This document shows, in pieces, positions 62,355 through 64,000 of a stretch of 64,000 bases of DNA. This DNA is from Alistipes dispar (GTDB lineage: Bacteria; Bacteroidota; Bacteroidia; Bacteroidales; Rikenellaceae): assembly GCF_006542685.1 (NCBI RefSeq), contig NZ_AP019736.1:62001-126000 (forward strand). Reading direction: 5' to 3'. The notes beneath the pieces were generated by a model. That model was given only the letters and a program-made list of their open reading frames with translations. It was not told where the DNA came from and did not search any database. The position numbers were made by a program, and so were the translations under genes. The stretch's first letter is position 1. Every line of letters starts with the position of its first letter.

Positions 62355-63665
62355 ATGGCAATTAAAGTAGCACGCGGACAAGTCACCATCATCGACCAGA
62401 ATGATGCTGTCTCCTTACAGGCGTTTATCGGTTCCTCGCAACCGCTGACCCAGGTGTTCAACAAGGATACCGGCGCGTATGCCCCCTCGTGGGCGGCATC
62501 CCCGTACCTGATATTGACCCCTTCTCTGTTTGTCAGCGGCAAGGCGGCCGTAGACCAGATCTCATCCGTCGGCAACGCGGCGACATTGACAGCCGGTGTC
62601 AAGAGCGGTTCCGCCAAATGGTACAAGGACGGCACGGTCATAACTTCCGGACAGGACAGCTGTACGATCGGCGCCGCTTCCGCCAAATACGCCCTGACCG
62701 TCAAGGCCAACCACATGACCGTTTCCGCCCCGCAGGTACGGTATACTTTCGAGGCAATCTACATCGATGCCAACGGGCTGGAGATTCCTTTCCGTGCGGA
62801 GGTACAGTTCACCCAGCACCTGAACGCCGGAGCGATGATCGCCGCCGTGGCGTATGCACCCGACGGCATCGTATTCAAGAACGACGAGGTGGCGACGCTC
62901 AGGGCGCATTGCGACCTGTGGCGCGGAGCCTCTATCGACACGACGAACGTCACCTACGCGTGGGGCATCAAGGATTCGGCGGTATTCGCGGGCACGACAC
63001 TGACAGCTGCCGCGGCAGCCGGAGCCACGACCATAACGGTCGCTTCGGTAATGAACATGGAGGCGGGAGGCAGGATAACCATAGGATCGGCACAGTACAC
63101 CATTTCGGCAGTCAACGCCTCCACGAAGGTCGTGACGCTGACCTCCGCACTGAGTGCCGCAGCCGCATCGGGAGCCGCCGTTTCGTGTCCCTACTACAAC
63201 TCCATGCTGGGTGCCGGCTGGGCATGCCTTACCTCGACCAATCCTCGGGGCGTGACGGCAGGCTGGACGACAAACGAAATCACGATTACGGCAGATGCCG
63301 TTCTCAACTTCGAGACCTTCAAGTGCGCCATCAAGGATACGGACACCTCGGCGGGCAACGCCTCGGCGAACAAGGTCGTCTGCGACATCATCTCCTTCAC
63401 GGATATGTCCGACCCCATCACGGTTGATCTGGTCAGCCAGAAGGGGTTCACCATCAAGAACAACGGCAATGACGTGGATGCCAAAGCCGTGTTATACAGG
63501 GGCGGTGAGGAAATCGACACGGGCGGGACAGCTTATACCTATACATGGAAACTGTGGAACTCTGCCGGGACTTCCGTCGTGAAGACCTACACGGGAAAAT
63601 CCATCACGGTCTCGAAAGCCGATGTGACGGGGAAAGGCGTGCTGATGTGCGAGGTATCGAAATAA
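62355..63665 (+). CDS. Ig-domain tail protein, 436 aa
   Basis: Last phage gene. Several Ig-like beta domains are suggested by 'YKDGTVITSGQDSCTIGAAS', 'VTYAWGIKDSAVFAG' and 'TYTWKLWNSAGTSVVKTYTGKSITVSK'. Inside it (residues about 216-275) is an A/G/T-rich insert 'AAAAAGATTITVASVMNME...' that resembles a separate exchangeable domain. Probably displayed at the fibre tip. Confidence 0.75.
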   Translation: MAIKVARGQVTIIDQNDAVSLQAFIGSSQPLTQVFNKDTGAYAPSWAASPYLILTPSLFVSGKAAVDQISSVGNAATLTAGVKSGSAKWYKDGTVITSGQDSCTIGAASAKYALTVKANHMTVSAPQVRYTFEAIYIDANGLEIPFRAEVQFTQHLNAGAMIAAVAYAPDGIVFKNDEVATLRAHCDLWRGASIDTTNVTYAWGIKDSAVFAGTTLTAAAAAGATTITVASVMNMEAGGRITIGSAQYTISAVNASTKVVTLTSALSAAAASGAAVSCPYYNSMLGAGWACLTSTNPRGVTAGWTTNEITITADAVLNFETFKCAIKDTDTSAGNASANKVVCDIISFTDMSDPITVDLVSQKGFTIKNNGNDVDAKAVLYRGGEEIDTGGTAYTYTWKLWNSAGTSVVKTYTGKSITVSKADVTGKGVLMCEVSK

Positions 63666-63688
63666 ACGACATGTCTTACAACGAATAC

Positions 63689-63719
63689 GAGGGTGCCAAA
63701 TACTTTTTGGGACACCCTC
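63689..63719. terminator. Hairpin at the end of the phage operon
   Basis: Stem GAGGGTG with CACCCTC, extended by CCAAA/TTTGG, between the converging fibre gene and host ABC gene. Probable bidirectional terminator, located at the phage-host junction. Confidence 0.6.
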
Positions 63720-63750
63720 ATTGCGTCTGACGTGTTTCCCGACAGGAAAG

Positions 63751-64000
63751 TCAGTCTCTTGGCATGGATTTCACGATCCCGCTCACGGGGTCGAATTGTA
63801 CGGCGGCATTGTTGAACAGCCGCTCGATATGCCCGCTGCGGATCATTTCGGAGGTCGGCAGACAGTGAAGGACGGGCGTATCGATAAGGGCTATTCTGTC
63901 ACTCAGCGAGAGGGCTATATCCAGTTCGTGAGTGGAGAACAGAATGCATTTGCCCTCAGCATGCGCTAACCGTGCGAGCAGGGAACACAATTCGTAACGG
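63751..64000 (-). CDS. ABC transporter ATPase, C-terminal fragment (runs off window)
   Basis: The visible 82 residues contain the H-loop 'FSTHELDIALSLSDRIALID', typical of FecE/BtuD-type ATPases for iron-siderophore or cobalamin uptake. Walker motifs lie beyond the window. The stop at 63751 and lack of phage-like content indicate host chromosome. Confidence 0.8.
   Translation of the reverse strand, partial: RYELCSLLARLAHAEGKCILFSTHELDIALSLSDRIALIDTPVLHCLPTSEMIRSGHIERLFNNAAVQFDPVSGIVKSMPRD

Noticed and set aside
63671..63730. 19-aa mini-gene after the last tail gene
   Set aside because: It spans the terminator hairpin and has no ribosome-binding or family support.

Overview
The window looks like most of a large integrated element from a Bacteroidales host (Bacteroides, Parabacteroides or Alistipes type). 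The evidence is Bacteroidetes-type promoter boxes (TTTG / TAnnTTTG), very few Shine-Dalgarno sites, gene families seen mainly in Bacteroidales mobile DNA, and a last partial gene on the right (an ABC-transporter ATPase) that reads as host chromosome.

Layout. (1) 1-28,240: a dense leftward block of about 45 small, mostly unrecognised genes with ATGA overlaps or short gaps. Many encode CxxC zinc ribbons. It also holds a catalytic-core-only tyrosine recombinase (6,574-7,164), a DUF3871-like protein, a DUF3846 protein, a DpnD/PcfM-like protein and a reverse transcriptase (RT, 18,595-19,857). (2) 28,241-30,134: AT-rich, gene-poor control region with a tRNA-like structure, strong hairpins and a perfect 20-bp palindrome. 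(3) 30,135-36,700: one rightward unknown gene, a RloAB/AbiL-type abortive-infection pair between two look-alike terminators, and leftward phage regulators (wHTH, YkgJ-like, BRO/KilA antirepressor). (4) 36,943-63,665: a Mu-like contractile-tail phage morphogenesis module (portal, gpF, gpG, protease/scaffold, capsid, sheath, tube, Dam methylase, chaperones, tape measure, hub, baseplate, fibres). Two cargo blocks are inserted on the opposite strand: a wHTH/nucleotidyltransferase/phosphoesterase operon and a DUF262 (GmrSD-like) gene. (5) 63,751-64,000: host ABC ATPase fragment. No terminase or lysis genes are visible, so the element should continue beyond the left edge.

Main discovery. Directly downstream of the RT, at 17,779-18,600, lies a non-coding tandem array of five full units plus a partial one, about 147-169 nt each. 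Every unit has a conserved head (GGCACATGGCTTTA.. on the + strand), a long hairpin whose arms differ completely in sequence between units yet stay complementary, and a conserved TTGAAT-type tail. Unit lengths are not multiples of three. A degenerate orphan unit lies at about 16,026-16,116. Compensatory change across paralogous repeats points to a family of structured RNAs partnered with the RT, unlike known retrons, DGRs or CRISPR-RTs.

A second notable signal is a textbook -1 frameshift cassette at the end of the portal gene. It would fuse portal to a gpF-like protein whose reading frame lacks an ATG/GTG/TTG start for its first ~75 codons.
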